Shown here: in pieces, positions 24,394 through 33,928 of the stretch | Layout: each line of letters opens with the position of its first letter | Numbering within the stretch: position 1 is the stretch's first letter | Origin: DATGZX01 sp035296965 | Lineage (GTDB): Bacteria; Planctomycetota; Planctomycetia; Gemmatales; Gemmataceae | DNA: 38,638 bases | Direction of reading: 5' to 3' | NCBI GenBank assembly: GCA_035296965.1 | Contig: DATGZX010000439.1 | Span: 1 to 38,638, forward strand | The notes under the pieces: model-generated | Told to the model about the DNA's origin: nothing | What the model saw: the letters and a program-made list of their open reading frames with translations, nothing else | Databases searched by the model: none | Made by a program: the position numbers and the translations under genes

Positions 24394-25341
24394 ATGCGTC
24401 GTGTGATCCTGTCTGCGGCAGTGGGTCTAATCTTGCTTCCCGGGTCAGCCCTGACCAGCCCGCCCGAGCGCATCAGTGGCAACGCCACCTGCGGCAGCTA
24501 TGGAACCAGTGTGGAATTCGTGAGCAGCCCGTCCGAAGCTGCTCGCCAGGCCAAGCAGGAAGAGAAATTGGTTTTCGTCCTTCACGTTTCCGGCCACTTC
24601 GAAGATCCCAAGTTCACCTGAAACAACGCCGAGGCGCTCCGTGTGAACGCTCTGGCGAATCCCGAGGTCGGCAAATACCTGAACGAGTATTTCGTATCAT
24701 CCTTCCAGAAAGTGGCCACGTTTCGCATCGTTGCCGGCGGGCAAAAGCAGGGCGGCAATGTCGCGTCCTACTTCTGCGCTCCTGACGGGCGGGTGCTGCA
24801 TGTAATTGCAGGTCCAGTCGATGCCGCCACGATGTTGCGCGAGGCCAAATGGGTTGTGGAGACGACGAAGAAGGCCATGGCGGACAGTAAGGGTGATGGC
24901 GCAGCTTTCAAGGCTTATTTCCGCAGGGCGCATGCCGACCGGTTGCGCCGTGAACACGGTCTCACCGTGGAGGCAGTCACGTTTGATCCGCCCCCGCCGC
25001 AAGACGAAGGCAGTGCGCTATCCTACCGCGATCCGTCAGGACGTCCGTTAGCGCCCGTGTTGCCGCCTCCTCCCATCGATGGACCTGACGTGGCGTTCAA
25101 AGAGGCGCAACTGGCCGCGGCGCGAGCTCCCGGTGCTGGGGCAGTGCACGATCGAGCGGGAAGACGCTGGGTTCTCGGCAACCAGGGCCGTGTACACATG
25201 CTCATGGCTGCCCACGCCATGGTGAAGATCGAGAAGATTTATGGATCGGTCTTCGAAGGAATCCTGGGCGAAAAGGTTACGACCAAACCTGTGGAGATCG
25301 CAACCCCCTTCCCCTGGGTGGATCAGCGCGCGGCCAGGTAG
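24394..25341 (+). CDS. Thioredoxin-like secreted protein with in-frame TGA: candidate selenoprotein
   Basis: Read through one TGA at 24619-24621 the frame codes 315 residues. The start has a strong SD (GGGAGGAAAG, 24382-24391) and a signal peptide (MRRVILSAAVGLILLPGSA). The strand EEKLVFVLHVSGHFEDPKFT leads to the TGA (residue 76), then NNAEALRVNALANPEVGKYL forms the next helix: the TGA sits at the helix start where thioredoxin-fold proteins carry their active cysteine. The frame, codon use and fold continue without shift (NVASYFCAPDGRVLHVIAGPVDAATMLREAKWVVE). A SECIS-like hairpin begins five bases after the TGA. The C-terminal third is proline-rich then helical. Alternatives are a pseudogene, a sequencing error in a TGC/TGT Cys codon, or reinitiation at GTG 24643, which lacks an SD. 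The function is unknown. Confidence 0.75.
24627..24657 (+). promoter_or_regulatory. SECIS-like hairpin after in-frame TGA
   Basis: The RNA can fold as CGCC (24627-24630) with GGCG (24654-24657), G-U/A-C/G-U steps, then GCG (24634-24636) with CGC (24648-24650), closing an 11-base loop at 24637-24647. An alternative pairing uses GAG with CUC and a bulged U. The stem starts five bases after the TGA and the loop lies 16-26 bases after it, within the range of bacterial SECIS elements read by SelB. The loop contains CCGUGUG. No folding energy was computed. Confidence 0.55.
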
Positions 25342-25367
25342 CACAAGTCATCGCAATACTCATATCA

Positions 25368-25405
25368 GGGCGGATGCGCTCCGCATATTCTCTGGCAGTC
25401 CGCCC
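25368..25405 (+). terminator. Possible terminator hairpin after the thioredoxin-like gene
   Basis: GGGCGGA (25368-25374) pairs perfectly with TCCGCCC (25399-25405), with a smaller TGCG-CTC-CGCA hairpin inside. It lies 27 bases after the stop. There is no strong T-run after it, so it may be only an RNA-stabilising structure. Confidence 0.4.
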
Positions 25406-25562
25406 AAATCTGCTTTTCCCGCTTCGCCAGTCGGCCTCCGTCACGCCGCCTTTCGGCTATCTTGAAGCTCGGACCGCTTTGGATACACTCTAGGCAAGTC
25501 CCCGGCGATCCGCCGAGCCCTCCGAGAACCGCCAGATAGAGCCTGAGTAGGAGCCACGCACG

Positions 25563-27728
25563 ATGGAAAAGCCTCTCCATTCTCCTGAAAAATCGTCCCA
25601 AGCCGCTCTTCGCCTCGAAGTACTGGATGGGTCGATTGGATTGTTGACGTTCGACTTGCCCAACAGTCGCGCCAACACCATGGGTCTGGCCGTTCTGGCT
25701 GAGCTTGGAACGCTTGCGGCGCAACTTGCCAGTCGCACGGATCTTCGCGGATTGGTATTACGGAGCGGCAAGCCGGGAATGTTCATCGCTGGAGCGGATC
25801 TCCGAGAACTTGGCAGCGCACGCCCCGAACCGGGCCAGATCAGGGCGATCACGCAGCGCGGCCTCGATGTGATCGCTGCGTTCGAAGCTCTCCCCTATCC
25901 GACCGTGGCAGCGATCGACGGATCTTGCATGGGTGGAGGCCTGGAACTGGTGCTTGGCTTCGATTTCCGACTGGCCGGCAGCAATTCGAAAACGGAGCTC
26001 GGTTTTCCCGAAGTCAAAATCGGCCTCTTCCCAGGATGGGGCGGCACGCAACGGCTCACGCGCGTCATCGGCCCATCCTTGGCGGCGGATATCATCTGCG
26101 GCGGCGAGCCGGTTAAGGCGCAGCGAGCGAAGGAACTAGGGCTGATATTCGACGTGGTACCCAGCGAGCGCCTTCTGGACGAAGCTCGGCGTATCCTTGA
26201 CTGGGCGCGGGAATCGGGTTCATGGCAGGAGGCACGCAAGCGCAAGCACCAGCCGGTTGGCTTGAGTGAAGAACAGCACTCGTTTACCTTTGCAGTCGCG
26301 CGCGCCATGGTGACGGAAAAAACCAAGGGACAATTTCCAGCGCCCCTGGCGGCATTGGACGCTATCGCGAAAGGTTGTATCTTGCCGCTCGACGAAGGGC
26401 TCAAGGTCGAGACGGAGCATTTCATTCCACTCGTGGGCAGTCCGATCTCGCGCAATCTGATCGCAGTCTTTTTCATGACCCAGCGGCTGCAGAAAGATCC
26501 CGGTGTCTCCGACGCCTCGATCCAGCCGCGGCCCGTGGAGCACGTCGGCGTCCTGGGCGCGGGGCTCATGGGCGCCGGGATTGCCGGTGCACATATTCGG
26601 CGCGGGGTGCCGGTGATGCTGCTGGACAGCTTCCCAAAGGCGCTCGAAAAGGGCGTCGGCAGTATCACCAAGATTTTGCAGAGCCGCGTGGACATCGGCC
26701 GAATGGCTCCTGCAGAGATGATCACCACCCTCGCACGGCTCAGCACCACGAGCACTCTGGCCGCGATGGGCGACCGCGATGTCGTGATCGAGGCAATCAT
26801 CGAGAATGAAGCAAGCAAAGTCGAGATCTATCGAGCGCTCCAGCCCATCCTTGCGAAGGATGCAATCCTCGCTTCCAACACGTCCACGATCTCAATCACG
26901 CGCATGGCCAAGGCAGTGGACCGGCCCGAGAGCTTCGCCGGCATGCATTTCTTCAACCCTGTCGATCGCATGCAGCTGGTTGAAGTGATCCGAGGCGAAC
27001 GCACCAGTGACGCCACCGTGGTCACGCTTGTTGCCCTCGCGAAGCGGATCGGCAAGACCCCGATCGTCGTGCGGGACTGCCCGGGATTCCTGGTCAACCG
27101 CATTTTGTTCCCCTATATGAACGAGTCGCTGGTCCTTTTGGAGGAAGGGGCACACCCCAGGGCCATCGACAAGGCCGCGGTGGCATTTGGCATGCCCATG
27201 GGCCCGATTACTCTTAATGATCTCGTTGGCTTGGACACCGCTTTGTACGCCGGCAGGGTCGTCAACTCTGCCTTCGCAGACCGAGCCAAATCGTCCCGCA
27301 TCCTGGACGAACTAGTCGCGGCCAAGCGCCTTGGGCAGAAATCGGGAGCTGGATTTTACAGCTACGCCAAGGGCTCGCGCGGGGCCGATGATCCTGCCTT
27401 CGAAGCAATTCTCGAACGCTGCCGCACCGGGCACCGCGAGATCGGCGGCGAGGAGATAACCGACCGTCTTTTTCTGCCGATGCTTGTCGAAGCAAGCCGG
27501 GTGCTCATGGAGGGAATCGTCCGCGATCCCGGTGACGTGGACATGGGCTTGATCCTTGGCATCGGCTTCCCCGCGCAGAAAGGTGGCTTGCTGCGTTGGG
27601 CCGATTCGGTTGGCTTGGCCAAAATCCTGGAGAAGCTCAAACAGTACGAGCGCTTGGGAACTCGCTTTCAGCCGACCGAGCAGATGCGCAAGTTGGCGGC
27701 AGGGGGAAAGAGTTTCTACGGAGAATGA
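25563..27728 (+). CDS. fadJ: Fatty-acid oxidation multifunctional protein (enoyl-CoA hydratase / 3-hydroxyacyl-CoA dehydrogenase)
   Basis: A 721-residue FadJ/FadB-type alpha subunit of the beta-oxidation complex. The N-terminal crotonase domain (about 15-200) has GMFIAGADLREL and DGSCMGGGLEL forming the oxyanion hole, and ELGFPEVKIGLFPGWGGTQRL with the catalytic glutamates. The dehydrogenase half has the NAD loop GAGLMGAGIA near 332 and catalytic His462 in GMHFFNPV. A C-terminal repeat of the 3HCDH domain follows. No thiolase (FadI/FadA) gene lies next to it in the window. The start ATG 25563 follows a GTAGGAG at 25547-25553. FadJ versus FadB cannot be decided from sequence alone. Confidence 0.92.
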   Translation: MEKPLHSPEKSSQAALRLEVLDGSIGLLTFDLPNSRANTMGLAVLAELGTLAAQLASRTDLRGLVLRSGKPGMFIAGADLRELGSARPEPGQIRAITQRGLDVIAAFEALPYPTVAAIDGSCMGGGLELVLGFDFRLAGSNSKTELGFPEVKIGLFPGWGGTQRLTRVIGPSLAADIICGGEPVKAQRAKELGLIFDVVPSERLLDEARRILDWARESGSWQEARKRKHQPVGLSEEQHSFTFAVARAMVTEKTKGQFPAPLAALDAIAKGCILPLDEGLKVETEHFIPLVGSPISRNLIAVFFMTQRLQKDPGVSDASIQPRPVEHVGVLGAGLMGAGIAGAHIRRGVPVMLLDSFPKALEKGVGSITKILQSRVDIGRMAPAEMITTLARLSTTSTLAAMGDRDVVIEAIIENEASKVEIYRALQPILAKDAILASNTSTISITRMAKAVDRPESFAGMHFFNPVDRMQLVEVIRGERTSDATVVTLVALAKRIGKTPIVVRDCPGFLVNRILFPYMNESLVLLEEGAHPRAIDKAAVAFGMPMGPITLNDLVGLDTALYAGRVVNSAFADRAKSSRILDELVAAKRLGQKSGAGFYSYAKGSRGADDPAFEAILERCRTGHREIGGEEITDRLFLPMLVEASRVLMEGIVRDPGDVDMGLILGIGFPAQKGGLLRWADSVGLAKILEKLKQYERLGTRFQPTEQMRKLAAGGKSFYGE

Positions 27729-27785
27729 TGGAATCCGAGAAGAAGCAGATTCACAGGATGGTCACATATCGCACGGAGGCAGCCG

Positions 27786-28478
27786 ATGGCCAGTTACCGC
27801 GGGCATCTCGCGTTTTCCTCAGTCCTGGGAGCCGCCTATGGAGGGTTGGCGGCGTTGCGCTGGGATATGGACTGGGGACCGATTCTCTTGGGAGCAGGAA
27901 TTACAACACTCGGCGGCCTGCTTCCCGACCTCGACAGTGACAGCAGCGTTCCGGTGCGCGAGGTGTTCGGCCTGGCCGCCGCGATCACGCCGCTCATCCT
28001 TCTTCGGCGCGTCCTTAAAGTCGGCTTTAGCTACGACCAGACCGTTGTCATCCTGTGCGGCATCTACATCTTCATCCGTTATGGGCTGCGCGTGCTTTTG
28101 GGAAAGCTCACCGTGCACCGCGGGATGTTCCACAGCATCCCGGCCATGCTTATCGCCGGATTGCTTGTCTTGCTTGCCTACCACAGCCCGAGCGCCGAGA
28201 CTCGGCTGTATCTCGCCGGTGGCGTCATGCTTGGCTTCCTGTCCCACCTGGTTCTCGACCAGCTTTATGGCGTGGACCTGATGGGCGCCAAACTTCATTT
28301 GAAGCATCCCACGGGCGGTCCCTTGAAATTGTTTTCGCCCTCTTGGACCGCCACGTTGACGGCTTATGGCCTGCTCGCGGCATTGGGTTACATGGCCGCT
28401 CAAGAGTTTGACTTTGCCGGCGGGGACTGGAAGGAACTTACGCGCCCGGTGCTCAAGTCGCTGTGGTCGCGGCACTGA
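27786..28478 (+). CDS. DUF457 (YdjM-like) membrane-bound metal-dependent hydrolase
   Basis: A 230-residue polytopic membrane protein of the DUF457/YdjM family, predicted membrane-bound metal hydrolases. The conserved polar motifs are HLAFSS near residue 7, GGLLPDLDSDSS near 43-54, HRGMFHSIPA near 115 and SHLVLDQLYGVDLMG near 154; the His and Asp residues would hold a metal. Hydrophobic segments lie between them. GGAGG at 27775-27779 fixes the start. The gene follows fadJ by 57 bases on the same strand. Cellular role unknown. Confidence 0.85.
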   Translation: MASYRGHLAFSSVLGAAYGGLAALRWDMDWGPILLGAGITTLGGLLPDLDSDSSVPVREVFGLAAAITPLILLRRVLKVGFSYDQTVVILCGIYIFIRYGLRVLLGKLTVHRGMFHSIPAMLIAGLLVLLAYHSPSAETRLYLAGGVMLGFLSHLVLDQLYGVDLMGAKLHLKHPTGGPLKLFSPSWTATLTAYGLLAALGYMAAQEFDFAGGDWKELTRPVLKSLWSRH

Positions 28479-28539
28479 AGCGTGCTGCCCAACCCAGCCT
28501 GCTTGACCTGATCTTCTGCTCTCATACAATCAAGACAGA

Positions 28540-28619
28540 TCGCTAGGGGTGTCCGCCGATGCGCGGGCTGAGAGTAAACCCTGGGACCTGATCCGGCTCA
28601 TACCGGCGTGGGAAAGCGA
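28540..28619 (+). promoter_or_regulatory. TPP (THI-box) riboswitch
   Basis: The conserved core is present: GGGGTGTCCGCC, CTGAGA (28568-28573), ACCC (28578-28581), ACCTGATC (28586-28593), CCGG-CTCATA-CCGG and GCGTGGGAAAG. The closing helix pairs TCGCT (28540-28544) with AGCGA (28615-28619). No intrinsic terminator was recognised downstream. Two CCTCC blocks (28672-28676, 28680-28684) could pair with the GGAGG ribosome site at 28700-28704, so control is probably at translation of the first gene. The thiC gene lies downstream, as expected. Confidence 0.95.
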
Positions 28620-28711
28620 GCTATCCTGTCTTTTTGGCGTGCTAGCCTTTCTCCTGCCTGGTTGCCGACGGCCTCCAAGCCTCCTTCAATGTTCGGTCCG
28701 GAGGATTTCCG

Positions 28712-29167
28712 GTGGACCTTTATGGCTTCGTGAGCTGGAGCCTAGTCATCGTCGCCGCAGTGACCCTGATCTGGCCGGTGAATATTCCGCTCGTCGCGCT
28801 AGCCTACAGAGTGCACCAGGGCCGACAACCGAGCCTCATGGAAACTCGCGAGTTGTGGTTGCGCTCCACGCTGGGGGCGCTTGGCTTGTGCGGCCTTAGC
28901 CTCGTAATGATCGGTCTGATCTACGTGGGGGTCGAGATCGCGCAGGTTACAGCTGGCCCGGTACAGTTGACGCTGTTCGTTGCTTACCTGGCGGCCGCCG
29001 TGGGGTTCCTGTTCTGGGTGCTTGCCCTGGAAGACATGGTGAAGGCGCTGGGTGTCTTTTCGCTTTACATCCTCCTGCCCGGGCTACCGTTGCTTTTGCT
29101 CGGCCGAATACTCGGCTTCTGGCAATCGCTCCAGCATGCGGCGCCCTGGCTGTTGCTGTCCTCCTGA
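28712..29167 (+). CDS. Unrecognised membrane protein under TPP riboswitch control
   Basis: A 151-residue protein with four probable transmembrane helices (about 5-27, 52-75, 82-105 and 113-135) and a short basic loop (AYRVHQGRQPSLMETRE) after the first. It starts with GTG, seven bases after GGAGG (28700-28704). I do not recognise the family. It lies directly after a TPP riboswitch and ten bases before thiC, so it is co-regulated with thiamine synthesis. A transport or membrane role for thiamine or a precursor is possible but is inference only; it does not resemble ThiT, PnuT, YkoE or ThiXYZ. Confidence 0.75.
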   Translation: MDLYGFVSWSLVIVAAVTLIWPVNIPLVALAYRVHQGRQPSLMETRELWLRSTLGALGLCGLSLVMIGLIYVGVEIAQVTAGPVQLTLFVAYLAAAVGFLFWVLALEDMVKALGVFSLYILLPGLPLLLLGRILGFWQSLQHAAPWLLLSS

Positions 29168-29177
29168 GGGATTATTC

Positions 29178-30494
<1,317 letters not shown>

Positions 30495-30520
30495 CCCTTG
30501 AGCCGTCCACCGAGGATCTC

Positions 30521-31678
30521 ATGTTTCCTTCCGAGGCGTTCGCCGTCATCATTGCCGTTGTCCTGGTTGCCGCCGAGGTGCTCGTCTCGCTGCTCGTGTA
30601 TTCGTATGCGGCCTACTCTTTTCTGGAAACTTTGGAGAACACGGCCTCGGGCAATGACGAAGTCATCTGGCCGGGAGACCCATTACCCGACTGGATCTGG
30701 AGGTTGTGGTATCTCGCCTGGATTGTGGCGGTCTGGGCTGTGCCGCTCTATTTCGTGCTCGGTTATCACACGCTGACTCCCTGGCAGTTTGCGGTGGCCC
30801 TCCTTGCCCTTCTTTGGTTGATCTTCCCGGTCAGCCTTCTCTCATCCTTGAGCGGATCGTCTCGTTGGATCATCTTTCGGCCGTCGGTGCTGCGCTCGCT
30901 CCTCAAGTCGGCGGGTACATTGGGACTGTTTTATGTCCTGACCGGCATTTTGATAGCATTATCGAGCGCTGTCGGCTTCTTGGCCCTGTTTGGGCAATTC
31001 ATCTTTTGGGTCCCCCTGGCCGCAGTCTGCTGGGCCGTTGCTCTCCTCATCTATGCACGACTGCTGGGCAGGATGGCCTTGGTCATCAGCCTGACTACGA
31101 GCCCTGAAAGCGGGCAGAAGGATGGGGAACAGGCGACCACCTCCCAGAATGGCGAATCCAGTAGTCCAGCGGGAACCGTGCCGGTGGAGCCTGCCTTCGG
31201 CGATGAAGCCCAAGCCAAGGCAAAGGCTGAAGCCTTGACTGGTCAGCAAGCCCAGAAACCCGCGCCGCCAGCCCTTCAACCTTCGGACCAGGTGGGGAGC
31301 ACTGCTGCAGATTCGTATGGGCCTGCCGAGGGTACCTATGATCTTTTGCTTCAGCAAGCCCCGCCCTCGACAGGAACGCCGCCGCCCAGCTCTGCTCCTC
31401 CCAAGCACGGATTGCCGACTTATTCGCTTGCTCCTCCAGAAGCTAGGGCACCCGGTTGCATTCCCGGACCTGAGAAACCGGAAAGGGCCAAGGAGGAGTT
31501 TAAAATGGCCGTTTCGTATGACGTGCCGCCGCCACCCGCCCACCCTCTTTGGGACGGGGTCTTTTCCTTTCCGTTCTACAAAACAACGCTGGGGCCGCTC
31601 ATCGTTTTGACGTTTGGCTTTCTTGCGGTTGTGGGCCTATTCAGGGCGCTCGTCTTCATCTTTCCGGGGAACCAATAG
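30521..31678 (+). CDS. Unrecognised membrane protein with a Pro/Ala-rich cytoplasmic-like middle
   Basis: A 385-residue protein. The first 195 residues have about five or six hydrophobic helices; residues 205-345 form a low-complexity Pro/Ala/Ser/Gln-rich stretch; a short conserved-looking block (SYDVPPPPAHPLWDGVFSFP) and one last transmembrane helix (about 360-380) end the protein. Similar layouts occur in planctomycete proteins of unknown role. It starts 26 bases after thiC with GAGG at 30512-30515, so it may be part of the TPP-controlled transcript, but nothing in it indicates a thiamine function. Confidence 0.7.
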   Translation: MFPSEAFAVIIAVVLVAAEVLVSLLVYSYAAYSFLETLENTASGNDEVIWPGDPLPDWIWRLWYLAWIVAVWAVPLYFVLGYHTLTPWQFAVALLALLWLIFPVSLLSSLSGSSRWIIFRPSVLRSLLKSAGTLGLFYVLTGILIALSSAVGFLALFGQFIFWVPLAAVCWAVALLIYARLLGRMALVISLTTSPESGQKDGEQATTSQNGESSSPAGTVPVEPAFGDEAQAKAKAEALTGQQAQKPAPPALQPSDQVGSTAADSYGPAEGTYDLLLQQAPPSTGTPPPSSAPPKHGLPTYSLAPPEARAPGCIPGPEKPERAKEEFKMAVSYDVPPPPAHPLWDGVFSFPFYKTTLGPLIVLTFGFLAVVGLFRALVFIFPGNQ

Positions 31679-31795
31679 ACACACCCCATTTGCCGACCGC
31701 TCCGGAAAGATTCCGGATATTAACTCGAGCCGTTCGTTCTACTAAGTTCCAGAGGCCTCTAGAGTGGAATCGCAAGCCCGCTGAGGAGCAGGGCG

Positions 31796-32356
31796 ATGTC
31801 GGATGCCGACTTGGTGCGCCAGACCCTTAGCGGCCAGACCCTGGCCTACGAGGAACTTGTGCGCCGTTGGGCTGGCCGCGTCACCGCTCTGTGCCACGCC
31901 AAAATTGGCCGGACGGACGGCATCGACGACCTGGTTCAGGAAACCTTGCTGCGCGGTTATCGTTCCATCAGCACTTTGGCCGATCCGAATAAGTTCGGCA
32001 GCTGGTTGTGCGGAATCGCCGTGCGGATTTGCCTCGACTCGATAAAAGCAAAGGTGCGGACCCATATCCCCTTCAGCGCTCTCGGCCCCGAACAGAACCC
32101 GGAAAGCTATCTCGCCAGCGCACCGGATGATGATGGGCAGTCGCTCGACCAGGCCGACGAATTGCGCCACCTGATGGCCCAGGTAGAAGCGCTGCCCGAG
32201 GAATACCGCGAGGTGCTGATGCTCTATTACTATGACGACCTGACCTATCGCGATTTGGCCGAGATGCTGGATGTTTCATCAGCAACTGTTAATGCGCGTT
32301 TGACCAAGGCCCGGGCCCTGCTAAGGCAGCGCATGACCCCAAAGGTCCGGAGGTAA
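31796..32356 (+). CDS. ECF-type RNA polymerase sigma factor
   Basis: A 186-residue sigma-70 family factor with region 2 (about 19-85, including DGIDDLVQETLLRGYRSI) and region 4 (about 128-180, ALPEEYREVLMLYYYDDL and a helix-turn-helix LAEMLDVSSATVNARLTKAR). Regions 1 and 3 are absent, as in extracytoplasmic-function factors. The start has GAGGAG at 31783-31788. Its stop is three bases before the next gene, which encodes a membrane FecR/anti-sigma-like protein, so the two likely form a sigma/regulator pair. Confidence 0.95.
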   Translation: MSDADLVRQTLSGQTLAYEELVRRWAGRVTALCHAKIGRTDGIDDLVQETLLRGYRSISTLADPNKFGSWLCGIAVRICLDSIKAKVRTHIPFSALGPEQNPESYLASAPDDDGQSLDQADELRHLMAQVEALPEEYREVLMLYYYDDLTYRDLAEMLDVSSATVNARLTKARALLRQRMTPKVRR

Positions 32357-32359
32357 GGC

Positions 32360-33700
32360 GTGGATTGCGATCGGGCACTAGTCCTGATTTCGGCAGACAT
32401 AGACCAGGCGCTTGAGCCAGGGGAGGGCATGCTCTTGCAAGAGCATCTCCGGGACTGCGCAGCCTGCCGGTCTACAGCCGATGCCTGGCGCGTGCAGCAT
32501 GCTCAATTGCGCCGCGCGTTTGCGCCTCGGCGGCAAGCAGCGCTTTCGAACGCTGAGCGTGCGCTGGCACAGATGCGGGTTACAACCGTTTCATCAAAAC
32601 GCCGGCCTCGCTGGCTGCCCATGCTGCTATCGGCGGCCGCTGGCTTTCTGCTCGCGATCCTTGTTTTCCGTCCCTGGCACGAGAAAGTCGTAACTGTGCC
32701 AATCCCCGCGACCCACGTCGACACGGAGGCGGGGTCGAAGTCCATGCCTAAAGAACAACCCACGTTGACATTGGCGGTTGCAAACCGGGACGTTTTCGCT
32801 TGCCCCAGCGACAAGGACGTCTGGCAGGCTGTGAGCACAGGAGAAAAGATCCCCTTCGGTACCCAAGTGCGTACGGGACCTGCCGTCCTTTGCGAGTTCC
32901 ATGCGTCCGACGGCTCCCAAATTCGGCTCAATGGCGGGACCGAGTTGGTTTTCAATTCCAGCCGTCATTTGACGCTTAGCAAGGGACAGATCCTGGCCCT
33001 GGTTGCCAAGGCCCCGAAGCCGTTCCAGGTAGCCGTACCTAAGGCGACGGTGACGGCGCTCGGCACAGAGTTCGACCTCCAATGCAAGGCTGCCGAGACG
33101 GTGCTGACTGTGCTCGAGGGCAGCACAAGAGTCGAAGGGAACGGAACTGAGGCCGTCGTTGGATCAGGCGAAGCCGCCATCATTGTCGACGGCAAAATCA
33201 AGGAAACACAAACGGTCCAGAATCTCATCAAGGCCACCGAATGGACCCATGAACTGTTGATGCTCAAGGGCCGCGACAACCAGGAACTTGCCAAACGTGT
33301 CGACGAAATCCTCGCCCGCATCGGCGAAACCAAGGTGAGCGTATTCGACGAGCAGGATATCCGCCGTCTGGGCGATCATTGCGTCCTGCCATTGACTCGC
33401 TATATCCAGTCCGAAGGCTCTCGGGCATCGGAGAACAAGGAAAAACGCGCGATGGCCGCACGCATCGTTGCGGACCTTGCGAATCCTTGGTCAATTCCTT
33501 ATCTGATCGAACTTCTGGCGGACAACGACGGGCAAGTGCGCTATCAAGCTGCACGTGCCTTGAAGCGGCTCACCCAGCAAACATTCAACCGTGAGCCGAA
33601 CGAATGGCGCGAGAAATCTTGGGACAGTTTGCGAGGCACCTACCAGAAATGGCAGGGCTGGTGGCAGGAGAATAAGCATCGTTACCCAGAGTCGCCTTAG
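32360..33700 (+). CDS. Anti-sigma-like FecR-domain protein with HEAT-like tail
   Basis: A 446-residue protein starting at GTG with TCCGGAGG (32346-32353) ahead. The N-terminus has a zinc-finger-like set Cys3, His29, Cys33, Cys36 (HLRDCAAC), typical of ZAS anti-sigma domains. One transmembrane helix spans about 85-103. The extracytoplasmic part has a FecR domain (about 170-285; GTQVRTGPAVLCEF, TELVFNSSRHLTLSKG, VTALGTEFD, VLEGSTRVE). Residues 350-415 (MAARIVADLANPWSIPYLIELLADNDGQVRYQAARAL) form one or two HEAT-like repeats. It probably holds the preceding ECF sigma factor at the membrane. Confidence 0.88.
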   Translation: MDCDRALVLISADIDQALEPGEGMLLQEHLRDCAACRSTADAWRVQHAQLRRAFAPRRQAALSNAERALAQMRVTTVSSKRRPRWLPMLLSAAAGFLLAILVFRPWHEKVVTVPIPATHVDTEAGSKSMPKEQPTLTLAVANRDVFACPSDKDVWQAVSTGEKIPFGTQVRTGPAVLCEFHASDGSQIRLNGGTELVFNSSRHLTLSKGQILALVAKAPKPFQVAVPKATVTALGTEFDLQCKAAETVLTVLEGSTRVEGNGTEAVVGSGEAAIIVDGKIKETQTVQNLIKATEWTHELLMLKGRDNQELAKRVDEILARIGETKVSVFDEQDIRRLGDHCVLPLTRYIQSEGSRASENKEKRAMAARIVADLANPWSIPYLIELLADNDGQVRYQAARALKRLTQQTFNREPNEWREKSWDSLRGTYQKWQGWWQENKHRYPESP

Positions 33701-33753
33701 TTCGAGTTTCGCAGATTTTGAGGGGTTGGCGGAGTGAATTGACGACGAAGGGA

Positions 33754-33830
33754 AAACAAAAGCGGCGGCAAAGCGCCGCAGTCCAAAGTAGTTACTCTTG
33801 GAGTGCGACGCTTTGCCGCCGCTTTTGTTT
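33754..33830. repeat. Long palindrome between convergent genes (possible bidirectional terminator)
   Basis: A perfect 22-bp inverted repeat (arms 33754-33775 and 33809-33830, core GCGGCGGCAAAGCG) that continues inward as CGCA/TGCG and TCCAA/TTGGA separated by single mismatches, leaving a loop of about 11 bases. The total stem is about 33 steps. It lies between the stops of the FecR-domain gene and the minus-strand lipoprotein gene, and each outer arm ends in a T-rich stretch (CTTTTGTTT) on its own strand, so it could terminate transcription from both sides. Its length exceeds usual terminators, and it may be a dispersed repeat. Confidence 0.7.
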
Positions 33831-33928
33831 CCGCTATTTTGCAAGGCACTTGGCTCCAAAAGGGAGCCCAGCGACACGCATTAATCAACCATGATCGGGT
33901 AATGCTTCGCAAAATCCCGAGCAAATTC

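Noticed and set aside
24643..25341. A separate gene starting at GTG 24643 after the TGA
   Set aside because: There is no SD, it would begin in the middle of the thioredoxin-like domain and lose the signal peptide, and the upstream frame continues directly into it.
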